NCBI RefSeq assembly: GCF_000013225.1
Contig: NC_007776.1
Coordinates: 62,001 to 126,000, forward strand
Reading direction: 5' to 3'
Origin: Synechococcus sp. JA-2-3B'a(2-13)
GTDB lineage: Bacteria > Cyanobacteriota > Cyanobacteriia > Thermostichales > Thermostichaceae
Length of the DNA: 64,000 nt
Numbering within the stretch: position 1 is the stretch's first letter; every line of letters begins with the position of its first letter. Of the stretch, positions 50,532-59,854 are shown piece after piece. The notes beneath the pieces were generated by a model that ran no database searches, was not told the origin of the DNA, and saw nothing but the letters and a program-made list of their open reading frames with translations. Position numbers and translations under genes: made by a program.

Positions 50532-52667
50532 ATGGGGATTCTGACAAGCAGCCAACGACGCTGGACAAGATGGGCTGCCGGTGTGCTGGCAGCAGGAGCG
50601 GCTCTGGGTGGAGCTGTCTGGGGCTTCTACACCTCATCCTGGGCAGAAACCGTAGAAGTGGCCTCTGCACGAGAAGGCAGGGATCCGACGCAACTGCCCC
50701 AAACTTCCACAACGGCCTTTCTGCGGGCCTACGCAGCGCTGCAAGCCGGCCAAGCGCAATCTGCCTTGAAGGATTTGCAAGGGCTGGAAGAGAGCCTGCC
50801 GGTTTTGAGGGAAGAGATTTGGAAGCTCAGGGCCCAAGCCTATGAACAGTTGCAGGATAAGGAAACAGCCCAAGGGATCTGGTGGCCCCAGATTTTGCAG
50901 GAATATCCCCACAGTCCTGTGGCCGCCTACGCCCTCTGGGGGATGGGCCAGGTGGATCGGCTGCGGCAGCAATTTCCCACCCACCCGCTGACCGGACGTG
51001 CCCTCAAGCATTTGCTAGAGCTGAACCCCGACCGCTATGACCTGCTGCGGGATTTGGCCCAACATCACCCGCAAACCCCTGGGCTAACGCCGTTGCTGGA
51101 TCGCTGGCGGCAGGCTCAGGAGGGATCCCTCACGGCTTCCGACTGGCAGATCCTCGCCGATGCCTACTGGGAGCAACGGGAGTACGGCAAAGCTGCCCGG
51201 GCCTATGGACGTGCCCCCGCCACCTCTCAGAACCTCTACCGCTGGGGCCGCAGCCACCAGATCTCGCGGGAGTTTCCCCAGGCCAAAGCGGCTTACCAAG
51301 CGCTGCTGGCACAGTTTCCCGATGGGCCAGAGGCTTCTCTCACCCGCCGCCGTTTGGCGGAACTGAGCGACCTGCCGACGGCGATCGACTTGCTTCGACA
51401 GGTGGGATCCGGCTCAGATAAAGAAGCTCCAGAGGCGTTGCTTAGCCTCAGCCAGCTCTATGATCGCAACGCCAGCCCCCAATCGGCCCAGGCTACTCGG
51501 CAAGCCCTTTGGGATCGCTTTCCGGCCAGCGAAGCTGCGGCCAACGCCGCCTGGACGGTGGCCTGGAGCCAAGCACAAGCAGGCAATCTCAGCCAAGCCA
51601 TCGCCCTGGCCCAACAGATCGGATCTGCTCAGCGGGACACGGAAATGGGGGCACAACTGCTCTACTGGGCGGGCAAATGGCGGGAACAGCAGGGGGATGT
51701 CGCTGCAGCTCGGCAGACCTATCGGCAGGTACTGCGTCAGTTTCCCCACACCTACTACGGCTGGCGGTCGGCAGTGCAACTGGGCTGGCCGGTGGGGGAT
51801 TTCTACAGCGGGCGCAAAAGGGTTGAGGTGGATTTTCAGCCGGTGCGCCAACCGTTGCCGGGGGTCTCTGCAGTTACGCAAACCCTGCATTTGATGGGAG
51901 CCAGCCAACTGGCCTGGGAACGCTGGCAGGGCGAAACTCCCGTGCAGCGGGATCCCGGCCAGATGAGCGTTGCCGAGCGCTTTGTCACGGGCATTTTGCG
52001 CAACAGCGCCGGAGATCACCTGCGGGGCATTAACCAGGTGGCTGCTTTGCGCTTCAGCGAAGAGCCGGATCCCCTGCTGGAGACGTTGAGGCAGCGCCAA
52101 GATTTCTGGCAGGCCATCTATCCGCTGCACTACTATGCGGGCCCCGACAATTCCTGGAGCGGGGATCCCTACGCCCAACCCGGCTTGGCCCACTGGTCAC
52201 GGCAATTTAACCTCAATCCCTTGATGGTGGCGGCTTTGATCCGGCAGGAATCCCGCTTTGAGCCAGAGATCGTCTCGGCCTCGGGGGCTTTGGGCTTGAT
52301 GCAGGTGATGCCCGCTACTGGCCGCTGGATTGCCCAGCAGATCGGCCTGGCCCAGTACAGCCTCACCAACCCCGCCGACAATCTCTACCTGGGATCCTGG
52401 TACTTCGACTACACCCACCGCACTTACCAAGACAACACCTTGCTGGCCCTGGCCAGCTACAACGGTGGCCCCGGCAACGTGGCCAGATGGCTGAACCGCT
52501 TTGGCTTCGAGGATCCGGACGTGTTTGTGGAGCAGATCCCCTTCCCCGAAACCCGGGGCTATGTGAAGTCCGTGTTTGGCAACTACTGGAACTACTGGCA
52601 GCTCTACACCCAGGAGGGGCGCACTCTGGTCAGCCAGCGACTGCATAACCCCTCGTCTTCTTCATGA
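50532..52667 (+). CDS. soluble lytic transglycosylase with TPR-like stalk
   Basis: 711 residues. An uncleaved or cleaved signal (AAGVLAAGAALGGAVWGFY) is followed by about 450 residues of helical repeats similar to the Slt70 superhelix (for example LSLSQLYDRNASPQSAQATRQAL). The catalytic SLT domain is at about 560-690: ALIRQESRFEPEIVSASGALGLMQVMPATGRWIA, with the glutamate near residue 570, and LALASYNGGPGNVARW. It cleaves peptidoglycan glycan strands. Placed next to murA, both serve cell-wall turnover. Confidence 0.92.
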   Translation: MGILTSSQRRWTRWAAGVLAAGAALGGAVWGFYTSSWAETVEVASAREGRDPTQLPQTSTTAFLRAYAALQAGQAQSALKDLQGLEESLPVLREEIWKLRAQAYEQLQDKETAQGIWWPQILQEYPHSPVAAYALWGMGQVDRLRQQFPTHPLTGRALKHLLELNPDRYDLLRDLAQHHPQTPGLTPLLDRWRQAQEGSLTASDWQILADAYWEQREYGKAARAYGRAPATSQNLYRWGRSHQISREFPQAKAAYQALLAQFPDGPEASLTRRRLAELSDLPTAIDLLRQVGSGSDKEAPEALLSLSQLYDRNASPQSAQATRQALWDRFPASEAAANAAWTVAWSQAQAGNLSQAIALAQQIGSAQRDTEMGAQLLYWAGKWREQQGDVAAARQTYRQVLRQFPHTYYGWRSAVQLGWPVGDFYSGRKRVEVDFQPVRQPLPGVSAVTQTLHLMGASQLAWERWQGETPVQRDPGQMSVAERFVTGILRNSAGDHLRGINQVAALRFSEEPDPLLETLRQRQDFWQAIYPLHYYAGPDNSWSGDPYAQPGLAHWSRQFNLNPLMVAALIRQESRFEPEIVSASGALGLMQVMPATGRWIAQQIGLAQYSLTNPADNLYLGSWYFDYTHRTYQDNTLLALASYNGGPGNVARWLNRFGFEDPDVFVEQIPFPETRGYVKSVFGNYWNYWQLYTQEGRTLVSQRLHNPSSSS

Positions 52668-52810
52668 CTTCCGGTTTTGTCGCGGGAGTGCTGCCGTAGA
52701 GGGAGCGGGCTTTTCCCCCGACAGAGCACAGTATTCTGTGAGAGTTACAGTGATTCCAAGGTTTACTTAACAGTGCCGTTCGCGCCGGCAGGACAGAGTT
52801 TTGGAGTTCT

Positions 52811-53398
52811 ATGGTCTCTGGGTTTGAACAACAGGAGGGCGTTTGCGTTAGCAGCGCGGAGCACCATCAGGGGGCGGCAGAAAAGCAGACTGCCCGACAG
52901 GAATTGGCCGTGGATTTTATTCGCCATGGCATAGCCGAGGAACCCCGGCCAGAAGTCGAGGATGCCTTTCGGGCCCTTACAGACGAAGGTCGCAAGCGTT
53001 GCCGCAAGGTTGCCCGCCAGCTCAAGAACATGGGCTGGAGGTGGGATCTCCTGCTCACCAGTCCCTTGGTGAGGGCTCGACAGACCGCTGAGATCTTTTT
53101 GGACGAGAACCTGGCCGAAGCTGTGGAGGTGTTTGAGCCGCTGGCTCCGGGGGGCAGTTTTGCTGACCTGGTGCGCTGGCAAGCAGAGCGGGAACCTCTG
53201 GCGTCTTTGGCTCTGGTCGGTCACCAGCCGGATCTGAGCCTGTGGGTACAAGCGGCTGTTGGTCTAAACCCGGCCAACGCCCACGCGATCACCCTCAAAA
53301 AAGCGGGCCTAGCCCAAGTGCGCTTTGCCGAAGGCCGGATTGACTACCGCCAGGGATCCCTGACTTTGTTGCTCTCCCCCAAGGTGGTGCTGCGCTGA
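52811..53398 (+). CDS. sixA: phosphohistidine phosphatase SixA-like
   Basis: 195 residues. The histidine phosphatase RHG motif is at residues 38-40 (VDFIRHGIAEEPRP), and VGHQPDLS carries the second active-site histidine; SPLVRARQTAEIF is the third signature. The N-terminal 30 residues are not family-like and include a copy of the 24-bp repeat (52843-52864, encoding VCVSSAEH). GGAG sits well for ATG 52811; a TTG at 52904 would give a 164-residue protein of ordinary SixA length. Confidence 0.82.
   Translation: MVSGFEQQEGVCVSSAEHHQGAAEKQTARQELAVDFIRHGIAEEPRPEVEDAFRALTDEGRKRCRKVARQLKNMGWRWDLLLTSPLVRARQTAEIFLDENLAEAVEVFEPLAPGGSFADLVRWQAEREPLASLALVGHQPDLSLWVQAAVGLNPANAHAITLKKAGLAQVRFAEGRIDYRQGSLTLLLSPKVVLR
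52843..52864 (+). repeat. two-hairpin small dispersed repeat at the sixA N-terminus
   Basis: Stem TGC/GCA around GTTA (a compensated change in the first stem), then GCGC/GCAC around GGA (one mismatch). In frame in the assumed sixA N-terminal extension. Confidence 0.6.
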
Positions 53399-53466
53399 GA
53401 AGAAGCTGGCTCATCATGATAAACGCCCAACGAGTCGGCCAGAAGTTGTGCCTACAGCCCCCAGCT

Positions 53467-53760
53467 TCAGCGCCGAGAGGAGGTCAGCCGCTCGCCCAGC
53501 AATTGCAAAAAGTAGGCCGCCAGCCCCAGCCCCACCAGGGCAAACATAAACGCGATCAAGGAAACGGAACCGACCAGCAGGTAGCGCACCAGAATGCTGA
53601 TTCCGCGGGCCAACGATCCAATCTCCACCTCAATTGGCGGCAACTTGGCCAACATCGAGAGCAGCAGTTGAAAGAACCCGTAGCCCAAACTGACGGCGAT
53701 GGCGGCCCCCAAGAGGGCACTGAAAGGATGGGGGGATCCCTGGGGCGAGGCGGAAGACAT
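53467..53760 (-). CDS. DUF3082 family membrane protein
   Basis: 97 residues with two membrane spans (ALLGAAIAVSLGYGFFQLLL and LVRYLLVGSVSLIAFMFALVGLGLAAYFL) separated by a short conserved linker PPIEVEIGSLARGISIL. The pattern matches DUF3082 of cyanobacteria and plastids. The role is unknown. It lies between sixA and the DnaJ-like gene. Confidence 0.75.
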   Translation of the reverse strand: MSSASPQGSPHPFSALLGAAIAVSLGYGFFQLLLSMLAKLPPIEVEIGSLARGISILVRYLLVGSVSLIAFMFALVGLGLAAYFLQLLGERLTSSRR

Positions 53761-53839
53761 GGGGCAGCACCGGAAAACTCACCTTTATTCTAGGCTGCAG
53801 GTAGAATATGGAAGTTTCTTTCCGGCAAGCCTAGGGGTT

Positions 53840-54520
53840 ATGGAGAGCGGATCCCATTACGAAGTTTTGGGCGTTTCCGTGGCGGCGACGGCGGAGGAGA
53901 TCAAGTCCGCCTACCGTCGTTTGGTCAAGTATCACCATCCCGATAGCCTGCTGGCCAAAAAAGATCGGGCCACCTCTGAGCGCATCCGCCAGATCAACGC
54001 TGCCTACGCGGTGCTCAAGGATCCGCAATCTCGCCGCGACTACGACCGGCAATTGCATTCCAGCCGCACCTCACCCTGCCCTCAGCCGAGGGGATCTCCC
54101 CATGAAACCGTCAGCCACGAAGCCATCGCCCGCGCAGCCTGGATCCAACAGGTCTACACCCCCCTAAACCGAGTTTTGGGGCCCCTGCTGTCTTCCCTAG
54201 AGCCTCAGTTGCATGCTTTGGCGGCGGATCCCTTTGATCCCAACCTGTTGCAGTCTTTTGCTGACTATCTGGAAGAGTGTGCGCAGAAACTGGCCCAAGC
54301 CCAGCAGATCTTTGGCCGCCTCCCCAATCCCAGCAGCCTGGGGGGAGTGGCTTCTCGCCTCTACTACGCCCTCAACCACCTAGAGGACGCTCTAGAGGAG
54401 CTGCAGTATTTCCCCCTGAACTTCGACGACCGCCATCTGCACACCGGACAAGAGCTGTTTCGCCGGGCAGGGGGGCTGCGCCTGGAAGCTATGGAAGCTT
54501 ACGCCAAGAGTTCACCCTAG
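53840..54520 (+). CDS. DnaJ-domain (J-domain) protein, type III
   Basis: 226 residues. A J domain fills residues 5-70 with the HPD motif in KYHHPDSLLAKK and QINAAYAVLKDPQSRRDYDRQL. No Gly/Phe-rich or zinc domain follows; instead there is a helical C-terminal region of unknown fold. It probably recruits a particular Hsp70 to a specific task. Its end overlaps the end of the convergent protease gene by nine bases. Confidence 0.85.
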   Translation: MESGSHYEVLGVSVAATAEEIKSAYRRLVKYHHPDSLLAKKDRATSERIRQINAAYAVLKDPQSRRDYDRQLHSSRTSPCPQPRGSPHETVSHEAIARAAWIQQVYTPLNRVLGPLLSSLEPQLHALAADPFDPNLLQSFADYLEECAQKLAQAQQIFGRLPNPSSLGGVASRLYYALNHLEDALEELQYFPLNFDDRHLHTGQELFRRAGGLRLEAMEAYAKSSP

Positions 54521-55381
54521 GCCAGAGCGGGATCCCCCTCTGGGCAGAGCGGGGCGAGGATCATAGGGGATGGGGATGTACTGTACAGAAGGACGGCCTA
54601 TGGCGGCCTGTGGGTACAAGTCCATCAGGGCATAGATTTGGGGTGGCAACTCGGTAGAAATGGGCAGGCCCAACCTTTGGGCTTCTTCGGCGGTGATGGG
54701 GTAGTCGTGGGTAACTTGTCCGCTGGTTAGGTACTGGATGAGGGGCTCGATGCGTTCGGGGGCAATTTTGCGCTTGGGCACATCGTCCTTCAGGAGATCC
54801 CGCACGAAGTTCTGCACCTGTTGCATTGCTTTGCGGGCCAGATCCGCCAGGATCAGGGTTTGGTCGTCGATTTCGGCAATGGGTTTATCCGCCACCACCT
54901 GCAGAATACTGGCGGCAGCATACCCCCCCAACTGTGGATCCACCGGCCCCAGGACTGCATTGGCATCCATGACGATTTCGTCGGCGGCCAGGGCCAGCAT
55001 CGTCCCCCCCGACATGGCGTAGTGGGGCACAAACACTGTCACTTTGGCCGGATGGCGGATCAAGGCGCGGGCAATTTGCTCCGTAGCCAGCACCAGGCCA
55101 CCGGGGGTATGCAAAATCAAATCAATCGGGGTATTGGGTGGAGTGAGGCGAATCGCCCGCAATACCTGCTCGGAGTCCTCGATGCTGATGTAGCGGGAAA
55201 CCGGGATCCCCAAAAAACTAATCGACTCCTGGCGGTGAATGAGCAGAATCACCCGGCTGCCCCGCTTTTGCTCCAACTCCCGAATGGCCATCAAGCGCCG
55301 GAACTCTTGGGCACGACGGTTCAGCAGAGGTTGCAAAGAGCTGAAGATCAGGAAAATCCAGAACAGGCTGCCCCAGTCCAC
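54512..55381 (-). CDS. membrane-anchored SDH-family (ClpP/SppA-like) serine protease
   Basis: 289 residues. An N-terminal membrane helix (LFWIFLIFSSLQPLL) leads to a crotonase/ClpP-fold domain of the SDH_protease family. The oxyanion and nucleophile region is LILHTPGGLVLATEQIARAL, with the active-site serine in PHYAMSGGTMLALAADEIVMD; ANAVLGPVDPQLG follows. Related to signal-peptide peptidases. Substrates are unknown. Confidence 0.85.
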   Translation of the reverse strand: MDWGSLFWIFLIFSSLQPLLNRRAQEFRRLMAIRELEQKRGSRVILLIHRQESISFLGIPVSRYISIEDSEQVLRAIRLTPPNTPIDLILHTPGGLVLATEQIARALIRHPAKVTVFVPHYAMSGGTMLALAADEIVMDANAVLGPVDPQLGGYAAASILQVVADKPIAEIDDQTLILADLARKAMQQVQNFVRDLLKDDVPKRKIAPERIEPLIQYLTSGQVTHDYPITAEEAQRLGLPISTELPPQIYALMDLYPQAAIGRPSVQYIPIPYDPRPALPRGGSRSGLG

Positions 55382-55451
55382 TTTCGCACCTCAAGTGGGA
55401 TCCCTTTGCTTCCAGGATAGGGGATCCAAAATCTTCGGCGATCCCTGAGCC

Positions 55452-56342
55452 TCATGAGTTGGGTTCAGACGCCGCAAAAAGGCGATCCAAAGCCTGCAGC
55501 AAATCCGGTACGGAAGCTTGGTCAATCCAGGATCGAATATAAGCCTGCTGCTCCGCCAAGTTTTCAATGCGGCCCAACTTTTGCATGGCCAAGTAGCGGG
55601 TTTCTGCCTCGGCGCGATTGGTTTGCAAGTCCAGCCGCTGCTCCGGGGTCAGCGGATACTCTGTTTGGGCCAACAGGTGATCGGCCACCATCATGAACAG
55701 CAGAGGCCCCGCCAATTCCACCTGGGGCTCGGCTTCTGGCTCAGAATCAGCAACAGCGAGATCTTGGAGATCTTGAAAAAGATCCTGACCCAGTTGCAGC
55801 AGCTCCTCTGCTGAAGCCGCCCGCAGCACCGTCTCGGCAGCAGCCTGCAGCGGCTCTGGGGAAACCCTGTGGTGGATGGCCAATTCCGCCAGGGCCTGTT
55901 CCCATTGATCCCGTTGGGCTTGCACCACAGCCCGCTCTTCTGGGGAAAAGTCCAACCGCTCCAGCACCACCTCCAGAGCCACAGCCCCCACCAACAGGGG
56001 GGGGAAGCGCAGCACCGTAGAGGCAGATCCCGCCTGCTCCAAAAAGGCTTCCAAATCCGGGCCAGATCCCCTGTCCAGCAAGTCCTGCAAGTAGGCCAGC
56101 ACCTCTTGGGGCGAGGTCAACCTGAGGATCCCTCGCACCTGTGCCCGCAAGTCTGCGGGGATCCCAAGGAGCTGCACCTGGGCTTCGGCCCGCGCCTGTG
56201 CTTCTGCGATCAACTCCGGCAAATCCGCCGTTGCCCGACCGGCCTGCAACAAAACCTGGCTAGAGTCCTGCAACAGGCTGGCCGCCTCCACAAACAGCAG
56301 CACCTGCGGGACTTGCAGCGTTGGCCAAACCATGCTAGCCAA
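55452..56342 (-). CDS. helical protein of unknown function
   Basis: 296 residues, almost wholly predicted helix, rich in Ala, Leu, Glu and Gln (for example AEAQARAEAQVQLLGIP, then RFPPLLVGAVALEVVLERL). No signal peptide, motif or family is recognised. It overlaps the 3-prime end of crtR by eight bases and is probably co-transcribed with it, downstream. Confidence 0.65.
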   Translation of the reverse strand: MASMVWPTLQVPQVLLFVEAASLLQDSSQVLLQAGRATADLPELIAEAQARAEAQVQLLGIPADLRAQVRGILRLTSPQEVLAYLQDLLDRGSGPDLEAFLEQAGSASTVLRFPPLLVGAVALEVVLERLDFSPEERAVVQAQRDQWEQALAELAIHHRVSPEPLQAAAETVLRAASAEELLQLGQDLFQDLQDLAVADSEPEAEPQVELAGPLLFMMVADHLLAQTEYPLTPEQRLDLQTNRAEAETRYLAMQKLGRIENLAEQQAYIRSWIDQASVPDLLQALDRLFAASEPNS

Positions 56343-57306
56343 GCTGTGGATCCGCAGGGGATCCCTCCGATTCTGGATTGGCTGGCGCAGCGGGGTGAGC
56401 TGAAGTGGGCTTGTGCCAGTGCAGACCGATCAGAGCATCGTACAAAAAGCCCCAAAACTCTCCCTTCTCCCAGATCCCCAGCGTTTGCTGGCAGTTGCGC
56501 GCGTCCAGCTCAGGTTTGGCTGCCCAGTAGGCTGCTTGGTATTTGTACCAGGGAACAGAAGGCCAGAGATGGTGGATCAGGTGATAGTTTTGCCCCAACA
56601 GCAGAATGTTGGTCAGCCATCCGGGATAGACGCGGGCATTGTACCACCGCTCTTGGGATTGAAAAGGGCGATGGGGCAGGTAGTCAAAAAACAAGCCCAG
56701 CAAGAACCCCATGATAAAGGCAGGGGGTAGCCAATAGTTCATGATGTAGTCGGTGTAGCCGAAGTAGCTGGCCAGACCAAAGGTCAGGATAACCACCAGC
56801 CGACTCAAGCCCCACTCCAGCAGATCCCAGCGACCTTTCCGCCAGAGCTGCCGCTTAAAGAAAAACACCTCATGGTAGAAAAACCGCGGCGCGATCAGCC
56901 ACAGCGGCCCTCCCGTTGAGACATAGTGATCGGGATCGTCTTCAGGATGGTTGACGTGGGCGTGGTGCTGCATGTGTACCCGCTTAAAGACGGGATAGAC
57001 AAAACCCTGCAACAGGGCAGAGCCGTGTCCGAGTGCCTCGTTCAGAAAGCGGTTGCGGTGGGCCGAGCCATGGGAAGCATCGTGAATCACCGTGCCCAGA
57101 ACATAGAGGGCCACAAAATTGAGCCAGAACACCATCCATTTGGGCCAGTGCCAAAAGGCGTACCCGCCAAAGCAAGAGGCCGAAAGCACCACCGCAGCCA
57201 AAAACATCAGCAAGGTGGGATTCCAAAATTCCGAGGGTGGCCCCAACAGCTCACGAGGCAATGCGAAAGGTTTTTGGGCTGGTTCAGCAGTAGCAGCAAC
57301 AGTCAT
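56335..57306 (-). CDS. crtR: beta-carotene hydroxylase (di-iron, desaturase-like)
   Basis: 323 residues. Three histidine clusters of the membrane fatty-acid-desaturase/CrtR type are present: HDASH at 75-79, HMQHHAHVNH at 111-120 and HLIHH at 242-246, with extra PHRP at 211-213. Four or more hydrophobic spans lie between. CrtR hydroxylates beta-carotene or deoxymyxol at C3 to give zeaxanthin or myxol-type carotenoids. The related BCH/CrtZ type is shorter and less similar. It is followed by an eight-base overlapping gene of unknown function. Confidence 0.88.
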   Translation of the reverse strand: MTVAATAEPAQKPFALPRELLGPPSEFWNPTLLMFLAAVVLSASCFGGYAFWHWPKWMVFWLNFVALYVLGTVIHDASHGSAHRNRFLNEALGHGSALLQGFVYPVFKRVHMQHHAHVNHPEDDPDHYVSTGGPLWLIAPRFFYHEVFFFKRQLWRKGRWDLLEWGLSRLVVILTFGLASYFGYTDYIMNYWLPPAFIMGFLLGLFFDYLPHRPFQSQERWYNARVYPGWLTNILLLGQNYHLIHHLWPSVPWYKYQAAYWAAKPELDARNCQQTLGIWEKGEFWGFLYDALIGLHWHKPTSAHPAAPANPESEGSPADPQLG

Positions 57307-57654
57307 CGGCAGCCATCCTTAGGTGCGCACAGTGCAGACAGAGAGGATGGGTCGAGGCAGCGCGTCCCAGTCATCACACCGAAAAGAGATCGAAGAGATA
57401 AGTTTGTTAACTTTCGTTAGTATACGGCAGAGACCTGCCCAGCTTCTCAGCCCAAGCCTTATTTTCCTCACAACCCCAGCCATGGGGGCACCTTCCTCTC
57501 CTGGCCAAGGATTCCTGAAGGATCCCGGCAACGGCAAACTGCCCCTGAAGCCAGAGAAAAGCCGTAGTGTGAGGTTTTGTTGCAATTCATGTGCAGATTG
57601 CGAGGGGATCCCAGCAGGAGGGGTAATCTAAGGGTCGGTTAACCTGAGCTGAGG
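57307..57654. other. intergenic region between crtR and psaK
   Basis: Must hold the promoters of the divergent crtR and psaK genes. No open frame resembles a protein. I do not see a confident HLR1 or other light-response motif here. Confidence 0.4.
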
Positions 57655-57909
57655 ATGGAAACCATGATGCCTGTTGTTGCGCTGTTGGCTCTGACCGCTC
57701 AAACCAGCCCCTGGTCCCCCCTGAACGCCGTGATCATTCTGCTCTGCACAGGGCTGGCTTACTTGAGCTTCAAATCCTCCTCTGGAGTGGCCTCAGAGAC
57801 TGGGCCGGTACTGGGAATGACCTGGCCAGAAGTCATCGGGGTTGCCAGCTTTGGCCATTTGTTGGGAGTGGGGGTCGTTTTGGGCCTCTCTAACATTGGC
57901 GTTCTCTAG
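57655..57909 (+). CDS. psaK: photosystem I subunit PsaK
   Basis: 84 residues (81 or 80 if it begins at the ATGs at 57664 or 57667, which are better spaced from the GAGG at 57651-57654). Two membrane helices (AVIILLCTGLAYLSF and VIGVASFGHLLGVGVVLGL) with the short stromal loop between them match PsaK. It sits at the edge of the PSI core and helps bind antenna. It is followed 121 bases later by psbK. Confidence 0.88.
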   Translation: METMMPVVALLALTAQTSPWSPLNAVIILLCTGLAYLSFKSSSGVASETGPVLGMTWPEVIGVASFGHLLGVGVVLGLSNIGVL

Positions 57910-58030
57910 GTCGCCACTTCCTTTACATTTCTTGAACTTAGTCCGGATCCCTGCTGGATGATGTTAAGCTCTATTTTAATTCTGAAAGAAGCAGTTTCTT
58001 CAGCCGCATTTTCCCCTGAGGTTTGTTGCT

Positions 58031-58168
58031 ATGTCAGCGATGGTGTTCCTGGCCAGTTTGCCGGAAGGCTATGAATTGTTTGACCCGCTGATCGACATTT
58101 TGCCGATCATCCCTGTTCTGTTTTTCCTGCTGGCTTTTGTCTGGCAAGCGGCAGTGGGCTTTAAGTAA
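58031..58168 (+). CDS. psbK: photosystem II protein PsbK
   Basis: 45 residues, so short that ordinary ORF filters miss it. The sequence ends [16 protein letters not shown], then [20 protein letters not shown], the strongly conserved PsbK C-terminal helix with LFxPLxDxLPxxP. The precursor N-terminus SAMVFLAS is removed in relatives. PsbK stabilises PSII near CP43 and PsbZ. A terminator-like hairpin follows at 58249-58285. Confidence 0.93.
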   Translation: MSAMVFLASLPEGYELFDPLIDILPIIPVLFFLLAFVWQAAVGFK

Positions 58169-58248
58169 AGCCATTGCTTTTACTGAGGTCGCAAAGGTCT
58201 CAAAGGCCTGGGTGGTCTGGAGAAAACTCAAGCAAACCTAAAGGGCTT

Positions 58249-58285
58249 CCCCCAGCTTATCTCCCAAGTTGGGGGCTCTTTGCTT
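58249..58285 (+). terminator. probable terminator after psbK
   Basis: Stem CCCCCA/TGGGGG with a loop of about 15 bases, followed by CTCTTTGCTTTG. The T-run is imperfect. It is correctly placed for the psaK-psbK direction. Confidence 0.55.
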
Positions 58286-58292
58286 TGCCCAT

Positions 58293-58446
58293 TTATGGTC
58301 ATTTCGATTCAAACTAGGACACTGCACCCACGCCTAAAACGTTAAATGCACCGTGCCAGAAGGCCTTTCAAAGACTCCGTCCCGCTAGCGCGAACAGTAG
58401 CTCAGGTGTCTTGCCCTGAACTGGAACGACTGTAAACGACTATAAA
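58293..58446 (+). repeat. dispersed repeat family A, copy 1 (with 24-bp insert)
   Basis: TTATGGTCATTTC starts it, then AAACTAGGACACTGCACCC and GTGCCAGAAGGC as in 29630-29742. At 58372-58394 it contains a minus-oriented copy of the two-hairpin repeat that the other A copy lacks; the extra length is 24 bases. The right end GGAACGACTGTAAA is a degenerate inverted form of the left end. Confidence 0.7.
58372..58394 (-). repeat. two-hairpin small dispersed repeat inside repeat A
   Basis: Read on the minus strand: CGC/GCG around GCTA, then GGAC/GTCT around GGA (one G-T pair). Absent from the corresponding place in the other copy of repeat A. Confidence 0.75.
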
Positions 58447-58506
58447 AACAACAAGCCGTCTCGCCACTGTCCACATGACTCCCAAAGGTGGGCCAGGGAT
58501 CCGGCG

Positions 58507-59046
58507 CTAGGGTTCGCGGTCGAGGACACCGGTAATCCAGAGAACCCCTGCCAAGCAGACGAAGTGGGCAAACGTCACGTTGATGTTGGCGGCCAGCAGC
58601 AGCACTCCTGTCACCTGGTTGGCCTGGGTGCGGGAAAACATGCGCGCCAACAGCTCGCCCACTTGGGCTTCCATACCAATCAGAGCGAGGAAGGCCCCAA
58701 TGAGGCTGATATAGGTGACCAACTGCAACTGCTTGGGCAGATCCAATTGGCTTAAGGCATCGGCAGAAGCTGAGCGGCGCTCCGCGTGGAGCAAGTAGCG
58801 CCAGTTGAAAAATAGACCGGCTGCCAGGGTGAGCAACGTAAACAAGGTGAACCAGAAGGCGATGATAGCCCCCAGCGAGTCATCTCGATAGACGGTATTC
58901 TGGCCAATTAAAAAGCCGAACCACAGCAGCAGCGCCGTCGCCCCCAAGATCGCCTGGAACCAAAACCCGAAGCGACGAGTCAGGCGCAAGCGAGACTTCA
59001 TCCGCTCGACAGCCGCCCGCACTGACGGCGACATGGGCTCGTTCAT
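58507..59046 (-). CDS. DUF3611 family membrane protein
   Basis: 179 residues with four membrane spans (ILGATALLLWFGFLI, AFWFTLFTLLTLAAGLFF, LISLIGAFLALIGM-like, ANINVTFAHFVCLAGVLWITG). The order and the conserved LRLTRRFGFWFQ start match the cyanobacterial/plant DUF3611 proteins (plastid homologues are known). The role is unknown. Confidence 0.78.
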   Translation of the reverse strand: MNEPMSPSVRAAVERMKSRLRLTRRFGFWFQAILGATALLLWFGFLIGQNTVYRDDSLGAIIAFWFTLFTLLTLAAGLFFNWRYLLHAERRSASADALSQLDLPKQLQLVTYISLIGAFLALIGMEAQVGELLARMFSRTQANQVTGVLLLAANINVTFAHFVCLAGVLWITGVLDREP

Positions 59047-59121
59047 CTTTTTCCCCCGCTCGACTGGATGAACAGCAACTTCCGCTTCCAGCCTATCTTT
59101 ATCCTCTGGCCCCAGTCACTT

Positions 59122-59637
59122 TTATCGGGCTGGCGGTTGGGGATCCTCGCTTTGCAGGCGGAGAATTTCGGCCTCAATGCGCTGTTGCAAAGCTTTGCCC
59201 TCTTCGGAGCGGATCAAGAGTGTAATGCGGTTGTAGTCGGGCACAGTCATACCGTGGCGAGTGATGATCTCGGTCGCGGTGCGGATGAATTCTCGCCGGA
59301 TTTGATCTTTGCTGGCTGGGTCGTTTGTGGCTTGGGAGCGCTTTTGGGCCTCTTGCCGGTGGGGCTCCATCTCCAAGACGATACGGGCGTACATTGTTAC
59401 CTGCTCATCGCTCAACACCACAGAGGTGGTGGGGGTTTGAGCCACGGCCAGAGAGACAGTGAGCACAGGGATCCAAGTGCAAACCCAGATCAAACCCACC
59501 AGCCCTTTTTGGACCACGCTTTGGATTGGAAATGCCGTCCACCATCTCCGACTTGCTTTGCCTGACACCGCTGATGTCTCCCCACCCGCCAACTGTTGCT
59601 CAGGTTGCCTAGGGTTTTTGTGAGCTTTCGGCCCCAC
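59122..59637 (-). CDS. DUF4168-like exported protein
   Basis: About 171 residues from the longest start. A hydrophobic signal-like stretch (LVGLIWVCTWIPVLTVSLAVAQT) is followed by a helical domain of about 95 residues (DEQVTMYARIVLEMEPHRQEA, then RREFIRTATEIITRHGMTVPDYNRITLL) that matches DUF4168. The N-terminal part before the signal segment may not be translated. Probably periplasmic; function unknown. Confidence 0.65.
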   Translation of the reverse strand: MGPKAHKNPRQPEQQLAGGETSAVSGKASRRWWTAFPIQSVVQKGLVGLIWVCTWIPVLTVSLAVAQTPTTSVVLSDEQVTMYARIVLEMEPHRQEAQKRSQATNDPASKDQIRREFIRTATEIITRHGMTVPDYNRITLLIRSEEGKALQQRIEAEILRLQSEDPQPPAR

Positions 59638-59854
59638 GCCGGTTCAACACTCTGATGAACCCCGCGGGCTTCGATCCTATCTGCTCCTCTCTGTGAAAGC
59701 CCAGGGCGTCGTCCACGCTGACAACTGAGCTTGCTTTTCCATTTGACCGAAAACTGGTCTTTAGGTTCCAGTTCCAGTCCCTTTCCAGCCTATCTGACCC
59801 CCAGAAGGGAGTGGCCTCTGGGATAATGGGGATGAATTGTTGGTTATTGCCCCT

